Positions 1-7,120 of a stretch of DNA of 64,000 bases are shown piece by piece. The position numbers and the translations under genes are program-made. Location of the stretch: contig NZ_JACHJW010000001.1 of NCBI RefSeq assembly GCF_014203835.1, positions 4,972,501 to 5,036,500 on the forward strand, read 5' to 3'. The stretch comes from Micromonospora polyrhachis. GTDB taxonomy: Bacteria; Actinomycetota; Actinomycetes; Mycobacteriales; Micromonosporaceae. The notes below the pieces were generated by a model. The model saw nothing but the letters and a program-made list of their open reading frames with translations. It ran no database searches and was not told the DNA's origin. The first letter of the stretch is position 1. Each line of letters begins with the position of its first letter.

Positions 1-177
1 TCCGTCCGGTTCGAGTGACAGCTCGCAGCCGTTCGGATCCTCGGGGGAGACGACCGTGAGCCAGCGTGCTTCGCCGAGGGGAATCTCCGTCTTCTTCACG
101 AAGCCCAGTACCTCGGTGTAGAACCGCAGGGCCTCGTCCTGGTTGTGTACGAGAACGCTGGTGAGGTTGATGCGCAT
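1..177 (-). CDS. VOC (glyoxalase/bleomycin-resistance) family protein, partial
   Basis: The gene starts with ATG at 177 and runs off the left edge, so only the first 59 residues are visible. They begin MRINLTSVLVHNQDEALRFY and continue with TEVLGF and a W-L-T-V strand followed by PNGCELSLEPDG. This is the first beta-alpha-beta-beta-beta module of the vicinal oxygen chelate fold. Proteins of this kind bind a metal and act as small lyases, dioxygenases or binding proteins; the substrate cannot be told from this part. The start overlaps the stop of the upstream ArsR gene by one base (TGATG), so the two genes are translationally coupled and probably share its autoregulated promoter. Confidence 0.85.
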   Translation of the reverse strand, partial: MRINLTSVLVHNQDEALRFYTEVLGFVKKTEIPLGEARWLTVVSPEDPNGCELSLEPDG

Positions 178-506
178 CAGTTCTCCTTCGTTTCACGGTT
201 GCGCCAGCGATCGGTGAGGCGCTCCAGGGGGCTGGTGTCGATGTGATGAAACTTGTAGCGACCCTCGCGGTGACTGGTGACCAGGCCGGCCTCGATCAGT
301 ATCTCCAGGTGCTGGGAGATCGCCTGCCGGGACGAGCCGAGCTGGTACTTCATGGTCAGTCGGGAACAGATCTCGAACAGCGTCTGGCCATCGCGCTCCG
401 TCAGTTCGTCGAGGATCTTTCGGCGGGTCGGGTCGGCCAGGGCTTTGAACACGGCACCGCCCCCGGCGGTGTCGCGCTCGGGCTCGGGCTCGGCGGTGTC
501 ACCCAC
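177..506 (-). CDS. ArsR-family winged-helix transcriptional regulator
   Basis: The 109-residue protein carries the ArsR core: FKALADPTRRKILDEL, then a helix-turn-helix around SSRQAISQHLEILIEAGLV and a wing ending REGRYKFHHID. No Cys metal-binding pair is seen, so it is not a typical arsenic or cadmium sensor and belongs to the group often paired with VOC or SRPBCC proteins. A longer reading frame opens at 566, but its first 20 codons would translate the promoter and operator palindrome. GTG at 506, six bases after a -10 box, is therefore the better start and implies a leaderless mRNA. It is followed at once by the VOC gene and probably represses both. Confidence 0.85.
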   Translation of the reverse strand: MGDTAEPEPERDTAGGGAVFKALADPTRRKILDELTERDGQTLFEICSRLTMKYQLGSSRQAISQHLEILIEAGLVTSHREGRYKFHHIDTSPLERLTDRWRNRETKEN

Positions 507-512
507 CCTACG

Positions 513-542
513 ATGATAGGCAAGTATCGACTTGCCTATCAA
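513..542 (-). promoter_or_regulatory. Leaderless promoter with embedded operator palindrome for the ArsR-VOC operon
   Basis: On the minus strand a -35-like TTGATA (542-537) and a -10 TATCAT (518-513) are separated by 18 bases. An inverted repeat with perfect 11-base arms, GATAGGCAAGT and ACTTGCCTATC, separated by four bases (515-540), fills the spacer and overlaps both boxes. The GTG start of the ArsR gene begins six bases after the -10 box. The arrangement fits steric autorepression by the ArsR protein of a leaderless transcript; that role is inferred. Confidence 0.7.
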
Positions 543-653
543 GGCTGACAGGCGATGCGACGGCACCTACCGTCTCGTGGCTCGCGGGCCTGAAGCGTGT
601 CCGGCAGATAGGCGTTCACGCGGATACCAGCTCACGGCTGGCGCACCCCGCAC

Positions 654-1283
654 CTACTCGTTGGAGAGCAACTCCTCGAAGGAGGCCGACAGGGCGAACG
701 GGTCGGCCGGCGGGACCGGCTCCCGCCGTACCATCTCCTCGGCCAGTTCCCGGCCCGCCCGCCGGATCCGACCGCGCAGCTCGCCCTCGACGGTGTCGGC
801 GGCTGTCCTGTTGCCGGCCCAGTCGTCGGTGGCGGCGAAGACCGAGGTGGGCACCACCACCGACCGGAGATAGGTGAACATCGGGCGTACCACGTGTTCG
901 AGGGCCAACGAGTGCCGGACGGTGCCGCCGGTGGCACCGAGCAGTACCGGTCGTCCGGCCAGCGACCCCTCGGGCAGGACATCGAAGAACGACTTGAACA
1001 GCCCGCTGTACGACGCGTTGAAGATCGGCGTGACGGCGATCAGACCGTCCGCGCCGGTCACCGCCTCGATGGTCGGCCGCAGTGACTCCGGCGCGAATCC
1101 GGTCAGGGTGTGGTCGACCACCTCGTGGGCGTGGTCGCGGAGTTCGACCACTCGCAGGTCCACGGTGACGGCCTGCCGGTCCAGTTCGTCGCGGGTGGCC
1201 GCGGCGAACTGGTCGGCCAGCAGGCGGGTCGACGACGGCTGGCTGAGACCGGCCGAGACCACGACCAGGCTGCGCTGCCTCAT
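654..1283 (-). CDS. NADPH-dependent FMN reductase (partner of luciferase-like monooxygenase)
   Basis: The 209-residue flavodoxin-like protein opens with SLVVVSAGLSQPSSTRLLAD, a phosphate-binding loop typical of NADPH-dependent FMN reductases. It has the TPIFNASYSGLFKSFFD segment near residue 90 and GATGGTVRHSLALEHVVRPM near 120, which shape the FMN site. Its ATG overlaps the stop of the upstream monooxygenase gene by four bases. The two match the CE1758/CE1759-type pair in which the reductase supplies reduced FMN to a class A flavin monooxygenase. The substrate of the pair is not known. Confidence 0.88.
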   Translation of the reverse strand: MRQRSLVVVSAGLSQPSSTRLLADQFAAATRDELDRQAVTVDLRVVELRDHAHEVVDHTLTGFAPESLRPTIEAVTGADGLIAVTPIFNASYSGLFKSFFDVLPEGSLAGRPVLLGATGGTVRHSLALEHVVRPMFTYLRSVVVPTSVFAATDDWAGNRTAADTVEGELRGRIRRAGRELAEEMVRREPVPPADPFALSASFEELLSNE

Positions 1284-2419
1284 CGCGTGGCCCCCGACGG
1301 GGAGCCGGCCGCGCCGGCCACACCTGGGGTGCCGGCAACGGCCGCCGCGTCCCGCGCTGCCTTCAACGAGGCGTGCGTGGGGGCCTCCGGCACGTGCGCC
1401 GGCCGCAGTGCCGCGAACTCGCGGCGTAGCACCGGCACCACCTCTTCGCCGAGGAGATCGAGCTGCTCCAGTACGGTTCTCAGCGGCAGTCCCGCATGGT
1501 CCATCAGGAACAGTTGCCGCTGGTAGTCACCGACGTACTCGCGGAAGGTGAGGGTACGGTCGATCACCTGCTGTGGGCTGCCCACGGTCAGCGGGGTCTC
1601 CCGGGTGAACTCCTCCAACGACGGGCCGTGGCCGTACACCGGGGCGTTGTCGAAGTACGGCCGGAACTCCCGTACGGCGTCCTGGGAGTTACGGCGCACG
1701 TACACCTGACCGCCGAGGCCGACGATGGCCTGGTCCTCGGTGCCGTGGCCGTAGTGGGCGAACCGCTGGCGGTAGAGGCCGACCATGCGCCGGGTGTGCT
1801 CCTTCGGCCAGAAGATGTGGTTGGCGAAGAAGCCGTCGCCGTAGTACGCGGCCTGCTCGGCGATCTCCGGGCTGCGGATCGAGCCGTGCCACACGAACGG
1901 CGGGATGCCGTCCAGCGGCCGGGGAGTCGAGGTGAACGACTGCAACGGCGTACGGAACTTGCCCTTCCAGTCCACGACGTCCTCCCGCCACAGTCGGCGC
2001 AGCAGGTCGTAGTTCTCGATCGCCAGCGGGATGCCGTTGCGGATGTCCTGCCCGAACCACGGGTATACCGGCCCGGTGTTGCCCCGACCCAGCATCAGGT
2101 CGACCCGGCCGTCGGCCAGGTGCTGCAACATCGCGTAGTCCTCGGCGATCTTCACCGGGTCGTTGGTGGTGATCAGGGTCGTGGCGGTGGAGAGCAGCAG
2201 CTTCTCCGTCCGGGCCGCGAGGTAGCCGAGCATGGTGGTCGGCGACGACGGCACGAACGGCGGATTGTGGTGCTCCCCGGTGGCGAAGACGTCGAGCCCG
2301 ACCTCCTCGGCCTTGCGGGCGATGGCGACCATCGCCTTGATCCGCTCGTGCTCGGACGGGGTGCGGCCGTTGGTCGGATCAGTGGTGACGTCGCCGACGG
2401 TAAAGATCCCGAACTGCAT
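1280..2419 (-). CDS. LLM-class flavin-dependent oxidoreductase (CE1758-type)
   Basis: A bacterial luciferase-like monooxygenase of 379 residues. It begins MQFGIFTVGDVTTDP and has GLDVFATGEHHNPPFVPSSP, then LSTATTLITTNDPVKIAEDYA and VDLMLGRGN, all hallmarks of the F420/FMN TIM barrel family. ATG at 2419 is preferred over an upstream GTG-type extension because GGAGCTGACC lies just in front and the family starts here. The C-terminus is a low-complexity Ala/Gly/Pro tail. It is the first gene of an operon with the FMN reductase. Confidence 0.88.
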   Translation of the reverse strand: MQFGIFTVGDVTTDPTNGRTPSEHERIKAMVAIARKAEEVGLDVFATGEHHNPPFVPSSPTTMLGYLAARTEKLLLSTATTLITTNDPVKIAEDYAMLQHLADGRVDLMLGRGNTGPVYPWFGQDIRNGIPLAIENYDLLRRLWREDVVDWKGKFRTPLQSFTSTPRPLDGIPPFVWHGSIRSPEIAEQAAYYGDGFFANHIFWPKEHTRRMVGLYRQRFAHYGHGTEDQAIVGLGGQVYVRRNSQDAVREFRPYFDNAPVYGHGPSLEEFTRETPLTVGSPQQVIDRTLTFREYVGDYQRQLFLMDHAGLPLRTVLEQLDLLGEEVVPVLRREFAALRPAHVPEAPTHASLKAARDAAAVAGTPGVAGAAGSPSGATR

Positions 2420-2483
2420 GGTCAGCTCCTCACTCGGGAACGGGGGCGACCGTCCGACCCCCTGAACCACCGGCACAACATGT

Positions 2484-2495
2484 TTGACTCGTCAA
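2484..2495. promoter_or_regulatory. Inverted repeat TTGAC-TC-GTCAA upstream of the LLM operon
   Basis: Perfect five-base arms around a two-base centre, 65 bases before the monooxygenase start. TTGAC-n2-GTCAA sites are common for MarR and similar dimeric repressors, and the minus-strand TTGACG half could also act as a -35 box. No regulator gene is adjacent, so the role is a guess. Confidence 0.35.
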
Positions 2496-2604
2496 CTATT
2501 CCATGGGTCAACCACTTCGCTGGGCTCCGCTGCCGCTCGACCCTCCATCCCGTTCGACTTCCCATCCTGTTCGGCCTTGAACGGTCCCGTCCGGCGATGG
2601 GGAG

Positions 2605-2655
2605 GTAAGGAAGGGCCTCTTCCAAGGCAGAAGAATAAGTAGGGGCCTTCCCTAC
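2605..2655. repeat. Intergenic hairpin repeat, copy A (GGAAGGGGCCCTTCC family)
   Basis: Arms GTAAGGAAGGGCC (2605-2617) and GGGCCTTCCCTAC (2643-2655) pair with two mismatches around a core containing CCAAGGCAGAAGAATAAG. The same core word CCAAGGCAGAA and the same arms recur in copy C at 29736-29788, and the arms recur in copy B at 27486-27539. It ends 22 bases before the first ABC-2 gene. A TAGAGT -10-like box (2666-2671) stands six bases before that gene's GTG, so the gene may be leaderless. Confidence 0.6.
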
Positions 2656-2677
2656 AGCAGCGCCGTAGAGTACGCCG

Positions 2678-3478
2678 GTGATCGTTGCCGAGCGTCCGCA
2701 CGTCGCACCCCCGACCGGCTGGGCGGCCACCCTGGCGGTCTTCGAGTACTACCTCGTGGTCTACCGCAGAGTCTGGCGGGGCAGCGTCTTCGGGGCGTTC
2801 GCCCTGCCCCTGTTGACCATGCTCGGCTTCGGGCTGGGTGTCGGGGCGTACGTCGAGGGTGGGGTCGCCGGCGTGTCGTATCTCGACTACATCGTCCCCG
2901 GTCTGATCGCCTCGACGGCGCTCCAGGTGGCCATTGGCGAGTCGACCTGGCCGGTGTGGGGCAACTTCGAGTGGAACAAGTACTACTCCGCGCAGGCGGC
3001 GACACCGCTGCGGGTGGCGGAGATCCTCAACGGACAGTTGGCCTTCGTGCTCTTTCGGGTGCTCGTCAGCAGTGCGGTCTTCCTACTGGTCGCTGCGGCC
3101 TTCGGCGCGCTGCACTCGCCCTGGACGCTGGCCGTACCACCGCTGATGCTGCTGATCGGGTTGGCGGTCGCCGGGCCGGTGGTCGCATACACCTCGATGA
3201 TCCCCAGCGACGGCTACCTGTCCCTGCTGTTCCGCTTCGCGGTGATCCCGATGACACTCTTCGCCGGGGTCTTCTTTCCGGTCGAGTCGCTGCCCGGGGC
3301 GGTGCGCTGGCTCGCGTACGTGTCGCCGCTGTGGCACGGGGTCGACCTGTCCCGGGCGGCGACCCTCGGCGTCGCGCCGTACTGGTCGATTCCCGGTCAT
3401 CTGGGCTACCTGGCCCTCTGGACGGTGGCCGGCTGGCTGTTGGCCTGGTGGCGGTTCGATCGCCGTCTGATGAGTTGA
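2678..3478 (+). CDS. ABC-2 type transporter permease (first of a pair)
   Basis: A 266-residue integral membrane protein with about six membrane helices, starting GTG. The segment VAIGESTWPVWGNFEWNKYY followed by ATPLRVAEILNGQL is the conserved cytoplasmic loop of DrrB/NodJ-type ABC-2 permeases, and FRFAVIPMTLFAGVFFPVE with LAYVSPLWHGVDLSR is the C-terminal ABC-2 signature. It probably exports a hydrophobic molecule or glycolipid together with the next gene as a heterodimer. No ATP-binding subunit is encoded nearby, which is unusual for this family; it must be supplied from elsewhere or has been lost. Confidence 0.9.
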   Translation: MIVAERPHVAPPTGWAATLAVFEYYLVVYRRVWRGSVFGAFALPLLTMLGFGLGVGAYVEGGVAGVSYLDYIVPGLIASTALQVAIGESTWPVWGNFEWNKYYSAQAATPLRVAEILNGQLAFVLFRVLVSSAVFLLVAAAFGALHSPWTLAVPPLMLLIGLAVAGPVVAYTSMIPSDGYLSLLFRFAVIPMTLFAGVFFPVESLPGAVRWLAYVSPLWHGVDLSRAATLGVAPYWSIPGHLGYLALWTVAGWLLAWWRFDRRLMS

Positions 3479-3526
3479 CAGTCTGGTGAGTTGCCCCCTG
3501 GTGAGTTGATCCCTGGTGAGTTGACA
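3465..3526. repeat. Tandem repeat of a gene 3' end, period 15-16 bases, four copies
   Basis: The last codons and stop of the upstream permease (GTCTGATGAGTTGACA) are repeated as GTCTGGTGAGTTG, CCCTGGTGAGTTGAT and CCCTGGTGAGTTGACA. The first unit is coding and contains the TGA stop; the others are untranslated and extend the gap to the next gene. Replication slippage is the likely origin. Similar duplications occur at five other gene ends in the window. Confidence 0.8.
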
Positions 3527-3555
3527 GTCTGGTCATTGAAGAGGAGAGAGAGCAC

Positions 3556-4365
3556 GTGGTCAGCGTCGTTCTGCCCCGACTGGTCAGCTTCGAGGGAGCG
3601 CCCCGCCGATCGGCGTCGGTCACCGAACGGAACCTCGCCGCGATGCGCTCCGCATACTGGCTGGTGCTTGTCTCCGGGTTCTTCGAGCCGCTGCTCTACC
3701 TTCTCTCCATCGGGGTCGGAGTCGGGGCGCTGATCGGGGACATCACGCTGTCCAGCGGCGAGGTGGTGTCGTACGCCGCCTTCGTCGCGCCTGCGATGCT
3801 CGCCTCGTCGGCGATGACCGGCGCGCTGGCGGAGACCACGTCCAACTTCTTCGGGAAGTTGAAGTACATGAAGCTGTACGACGGCATCCTGAACACCCCC
3901 GTTCAGCCCTTCGAGATCGCGCTCGGTGAGCTGGCCTGGGCGATGCTGCGCGGCACGCTCTACTCGGCGGCGTTCCTCGGCATCATGGTGGCGATGGACC
4001 TGACCAGCGCCGGCCGGGCGGTCGCCGCCTTCCCGGCCACGGTCCTGGTGGGCTTCGCCTTCGGGGCGCTCGGCATGGCGCTGTCGACGTACATGCGCAG
4101 CTGGCAGGACTTCGACCTGATGGGGGCCATCCAGTTCACCCTCTTCCTCTTCTCCGGGACCTTCGTGCCGGCCGACGCCTATCCGATGTTGCTGCGGTGG
4201 TTGGTGGAGGTCACGCCGTTGTACCGTGCCGTAGACCTCGTGCGGGGCATCAGCACCGGGAGTGCGGGGTGGCTTCGGTTGGTCGACGTGCTCTATCTGC
4301 TTGCCGCCACCATCCTGGGCCTGGCGCTTGCGGCCCGCCGGATGGGCCGGTTGCTCTATCGATGA
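3556..4365 (+). CDS. ABC-2 type transporter permease (second of a pair)
   Basis: A 269-residue membrane protein homologous to its neighbour: the loop TTSNFFGKLKYMKLYDGILN with TPVQPFEIALGELAW, then FTLFLFSGTFVPADAYP and LVEVTPLYRAVDLVRGIS, mark an ABC-2/NodJ-type permease with six membrane helices. The GTG start follows GAGGAGAGAG. With the preceding permease it would form the membrane heterodimer of an exporter. The missing ATPase is again the oddity. Confidence 0.9.
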   Translation: MVSVVLPRLVSFEGAPRRSASVTERNLAAMRSAYWLVLVSGFFEPLLYLLSIGVGVGALIGDITLSSGEVVSYAAFVAPAMLASSAMTGALAETTSNFFGKLKYMKLYDGILNTPVQPFEIALGELAWAMLRGTLYSAAFLGIMVAMDLTSAGRAVAAFPATVLVGFAFGALGMALSTYMRSWQDFDLMGAIQFTLFLFSGTFVPADAYPMLLRWLVEVTPLYRAVDLVRGISTGSAGWLRLVDVLYLLAATILGLALAARRMGRLLYR

Positions 4366-4562
4366 AGCTTTGCCCTTGGTTGCGGTCCGTGATGGAGTTG
4401 TCGGCAGAGCGAGCTCGTCGAATGACGATAGTCGGACAGGCCGTCACATTGTCCCACCGATTACCCATTGGTTTGGGCTGCTGGCAGTAGCTTTGCGAAC
4501 GGTGGTTAGGGTCTCTGGAGAATCAGTTCGTATCCCCTTGGCCAGGAGAATTTGGGACACCG

Positions 4563-5630
4563 ATGACCGACCCTTACTCCCCGTATTCGAATCAGCCCGA
4601 CCCGAACCAGCCGCAGCAGTGGGGGCCGCCGCCCACCTCCGCGCCGCCCGGACAGTCGGCCGGCTACCCCGCCCCCGCCCAGCCGGGTGCCCAGCCGCAG
4701 TACGGCCAGCCGGCCCAGCCCGGGCAGTACGACCCGACGGGTCAGCAGCCGCAGTACGGCACCCCGGGTCAGCCCGGGCAGTACGACCCGACGGGTGCCC
4801 AGCCGCAGTACGGCCAGCCGGCCCAGCCCGGACAGTACGACCCGACGGGTCAGCAGCCGCAGTACGGCACCCCGGGTCAGCCGGGGGCGTACGACCCCAG
4901 CGGCCAGCCGCCCTACGGCACCCCGGAACCGCCGAAGAAGTCCAACAAGGGCCTGACCATCGGTCTGATCATCGGTGGTGTGGTGCTGCTCGTACTGCTG
5001 CTCTGCGGTGGCGCGGTGGCGCTGGTGATGAACAGCGGCGACGACGAGGACGACAAGCCGATTGCCCAGCCGGGCAACAGCGCGGGCGCCGACCCGAGCA
5101 ACGGTGCCAAGCCCACACAGCCTGGCAACAAGAACAACAACGCCATCACCGCTGACTCCGCCAGCGACTTCCGCGAGGTCTGCTCGGGTGGCGCGATCAT
5201 GAACGCGGCGCCCTACAACGGTCCCGCTGGCGCGAAGGCGTACGCCTTCTCCAACTCGCCGGGTCGGTTGACCAGCTGGGGCACCGAGTCGCTCGACTAC
5301 GACGCGACGTACTACGCCAAGTCCGCCGAATACACCACGGTCAGCGTGGTCGGTTGCCTCACCTACGAGGAGGGCAGCGAGGCGTCGGGCCAGAAGTGTG
5401 ACATCAAGGCCAGCGACGGCACCAAGCTGACCGTCGACTACATGTCGTCGCGGTACACGCTGACCTTCCACAACGCCCAGACCGGCGAGAAGATCGGCGA
5501 TGGTGGCAGTATCAACGCACCGGCCACCCGTTGCCCGAGCTTCATGACCTACAACAAGACGACGCTCAAGTCGTACGCGTCGCCGGACGACGGCACGCTG
5601 AACGCGGCGTTCAAGAAGTTCCTGTCCTGA
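4563..5630 (+). CDS. Single-pass membrane protein with Pro/Gln/Tyr-rich cytoplasmic repeats
   Basis: A 355-residue protein of three parts. Residues 1-125 are rich in Pro, Gln, Gly and Tyr. Residues 138-160 (LTIGLIIGGVVLLVLLLCGG) form one membrane helix, and the rest is an Asn/Thr-rich linker followed by an extracellular domain with four Cys. The N-terminus contains a 36-residue unit (two 18-residue halves, QPQYGQPAQPGQYDPTG and QPQYGTPGQPGQYDPTG) present twice. At the DNA level this is a 108-base tandem repeat, 4692-4799 and 4800-4907, and so prone to expansion or contraction. The topology is common in actinobacterial envelope proteins of unknown role. A strong hairpin terminator follows. Confidence 0.8.
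   Translation: MTDPYSPYSNQPDPNQPQQWGPPPTSAPPGQSAGYPAPAQPGAQPQYGQPAQPGQYDPTGQQPQYGTPGQPGQYDPTGAQPQYGQPAQPGQYDPTGQQPQYGTPGQPGAYDPSGQPPYGTPEPPKKSNKGLTIGLIIGGVVLLVLLLCGGAVALVMNSGDDEDDKPIAQPGNSAGADPSNGAKPTQPGNKNNNAITADSASDFREVCSGGAIMNAAPYNGPAGAKAYAFSNSPGRLTSWGTESLDYDATYYAKSAEYTTVSVVGCLTYEEGSEASGQKCDIKASDGTKLTVDYMSSRYTLTFHNAQTGEKIGDGGSINAPATRCPSFMTYNKTTLKSYASPDDGTLNAAFKKFLS
4692..4907 (+). repeat. 108-base in-frame tandem repeat, two copies
   Basis: Two consecutive 108-base units encode QPQYGQPAQPGQYDPTGQ plus QPQYGTPGQPGQYDPTGA and the near-identical second copy. Each unit consists of two 54-base halves, so the array can also be read as four 18-residue repeats. Confidence 0.85.
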
Positions 5631-5666
5631 TCATCGCGCCGCTTCGTGGCGTGACCGCGCAGCCTC

Positions 5667-5697
5667 GGGGCCGCGTACCGCATCGGTACGCGGCCCC
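5667..5697 (+). terminator. Rho-independent-like hairpin after the repeat protein
   Basis: Perfect 13-base arms GGGGCCGCGTACC and GGTACGCGGCCCC around the loop GCATC, 36 bases after the stop. No T run follows, as is usual in actinomycetes. The rest of the gap up to the ROK gene (5698-5941) holds the inverted repeat at 5790-5811 and no other recognisable gene. Confidence 0.8.
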
Positions 5698-5789
5698 GCC
5701 GCATCTCCGCCGCCTACTACTACGAGGAACTCGCCGCCGCACCCGGGCAGCGGCAGGAGATGTCCCCGCTTTCCTAGATCCAATAGGCT

Positions 5790-5811
5790 CTTTTGTCGCT
5801 TCGGACGAAAG
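5790..5811. promoter_or_regulatory. Candidate ROK operator, CTTTTGTC-n6-GACGAAAG
   Basis: Eight-base arms with seven matches (CTTTTGTC and GACGAAAG, spacer GCTTCG), 130 bases upstream of the ROK regulator gene. It is the only clear dyad in this promoter region. The half-site ACGAAAG recurs in the dyad at 24446-24460 in front of the secreted sugar dehydrogenase gene. Confidence 0.4.
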
Positions 5812-5941
5812 TTAGCGTCAGATTGGCGGAACCTCTGGACAGGTGACCCGGCGTACTCCTACTGTGGCGGGCACAACTTTCGATGTCATACCGGCGCGCT
5901 GCCGGGGTGGACATCAGGCTCCCCTCCGGAGGTGAGACCGA

Positions 5942-7120
5942 GTGCGCAACGCGGAACCGTTACATCTCCGGCTGCTGCGTCTGCTGCGTGACAACGGTGC
6001 GGTGTCCCGCGCCGAGTTGGCCGACCGGCTGGAGATTCCCCGGCCCCGACTGCTGGCCGAGGTGTCCCGGCTGGTGAGCCTGGGCTACGTGGCTGAGGCC
6101 GGGCTGGCCGCATCCCGGGGCGGTAGACGATCCACACTGGTGGAACTCAATCCCAGCCTGCGGTTCGCCGCCGTCGACCTGGGAGCCAGTTCGGTCGATG
6201 TGGAGGTGGTCAACGGCCGGCTCGAACCGGTCGCCGCGTACGCCGAGCCAGCCGACATCCGGACCGGCCCCAAGGTGATCCTGCAACGGGTCAACGAACT
6301 GCTGCACAAGGCGAAGGCCGACGGGGCGTACGAGCGGCTCGACGCGGTCGGCGTGGGCGTACCCGGACCGGTCAGCTTCCGCGACGGGGTTCCGGTCTCT
6401 CCCCCGATCATGCCCGGTTGGGACCGGTTTCCGGTCCGGGAACTGCTCACCCGGGAACACGGCTGCCCGTCGGTGGTCGACAACGACGTCAACATCATGG
6501 CGATCGGGGAGCGGCACGGCGGGGTGGCCCACTCGGTGGACGACTTCCTCTTCGTCAAGGTGGGCACCGGCATCGGGTGCGGCATCTACCTCAGCGGCGA
6601 GGTCTACCGGGGCGTCGACGGCTGCGCTGGCGACATCGGGCACATCCAGGTCGACGCACACGGTCCGATGTGCACCTGCGGCAACATCGGCTGCCTGGAG
6701 GCGCTGTTCAGCGGCACCGCGCTGGCCAAGGAAGCGATCACCGCCGCCCGGAGCGGCACCTCCCCGGCGATGGCCGAGCGGCTGACCGCCAAGGGCGCGC
6801 TCACCGCCCTCGACGTTGCCGAAGGGGCCATCGAGGGGGACGTGGCCTGCATCCGGCTCATCCGGGACGGTGGCCGCCGGCTCGGCGGCGTCCTCGCCGG
6901 GCTGGTCAGCTTCGCCAATCCATCAATGATCGTCATCGGGGGTGGGCTCGCCCAGCTCGGCCACATCCTGCTGGCCGAGATCCGCAGCGTGGTCTACCGC
7001 CGCTCGCTGCCCCTGGCCACCGGAAACCTGCCGGTCGTCCTCTCCGAACTCGGGCCCCGGGCCGGGGTCACCGGAGCGGCGGTGCTCGCCAGTGACGTCG
7101 CCTTCGGGGAGGCGACGTGA
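5942..7120 (+). CDS. ROK-family transcriptional regulator (NagC/XylR type)
   Basis: A 392-residue repressor. The N-terminal winged helix (residues 5-60) has LRLLRLLRDNGAVSRAELAD and a recognition segment RPRLLAEVSRLVSLGYV. The sugar-binding ROK domain follows, with GVGVPGPVSF, VDNDVNIMAIGERHGG, VKVGTGIGCGIYLSGEVYRG and the zinc motif CTCGNIGCLEA near residues 240-250. GTG at 5942 follows GGAGGTGAGA. Its last codons overlap the ABC ATPase gene, so it is the first gene of the sugar-transporter operon and probably controls it in response to the imported sugar or its phosphate. Confidence 0.93.
   Translation: MRNAEPLHLRLLRLLRDNGAVSRAELADRLEIPRPRLLAEVSRLVSLGYVAEAGLAASRGGRRSTLVELNPSLRFAAVDLGASSVDVEVVNGRLEPVAAYAEPADIRTGPKVILQRVNELLHKAKADGAYERLDAVGVGVPGPVSFRDGVPVSPPIMPGWDRFPVRELLTREHGCPSVVDNDVNIMAIGERHGGVAHSVDDFLFVKVGTGIGCGIYLSGEVYRGVDGCAGDIGHIQVDAHGPMCTCGNIGCLEALFSGTALAKEAITAARSGTSPAMAERLTAKGALTALDVAEGAIEGDVACIRLIRDGGRRLGGVLAGLVSFANPSMIVIGGGLAQLGHILLAEIRSVVYRRSLPLATGNLPVVLSELGPRAGVTGAAVLASDVAFGEAT

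Noticed and set aside
3465-3526. Possible CRISPR array from evenly spaced repeats
   Set aside because: Repeats are adjacent without spacers and derive from the preceding gene end; the same holds for 30803-30880. No cas gene is present.
5531-5815. Open frame running past the repeat-protein stop
   Set aside because: It translates through the terminator hairpin and lacks a start signal.
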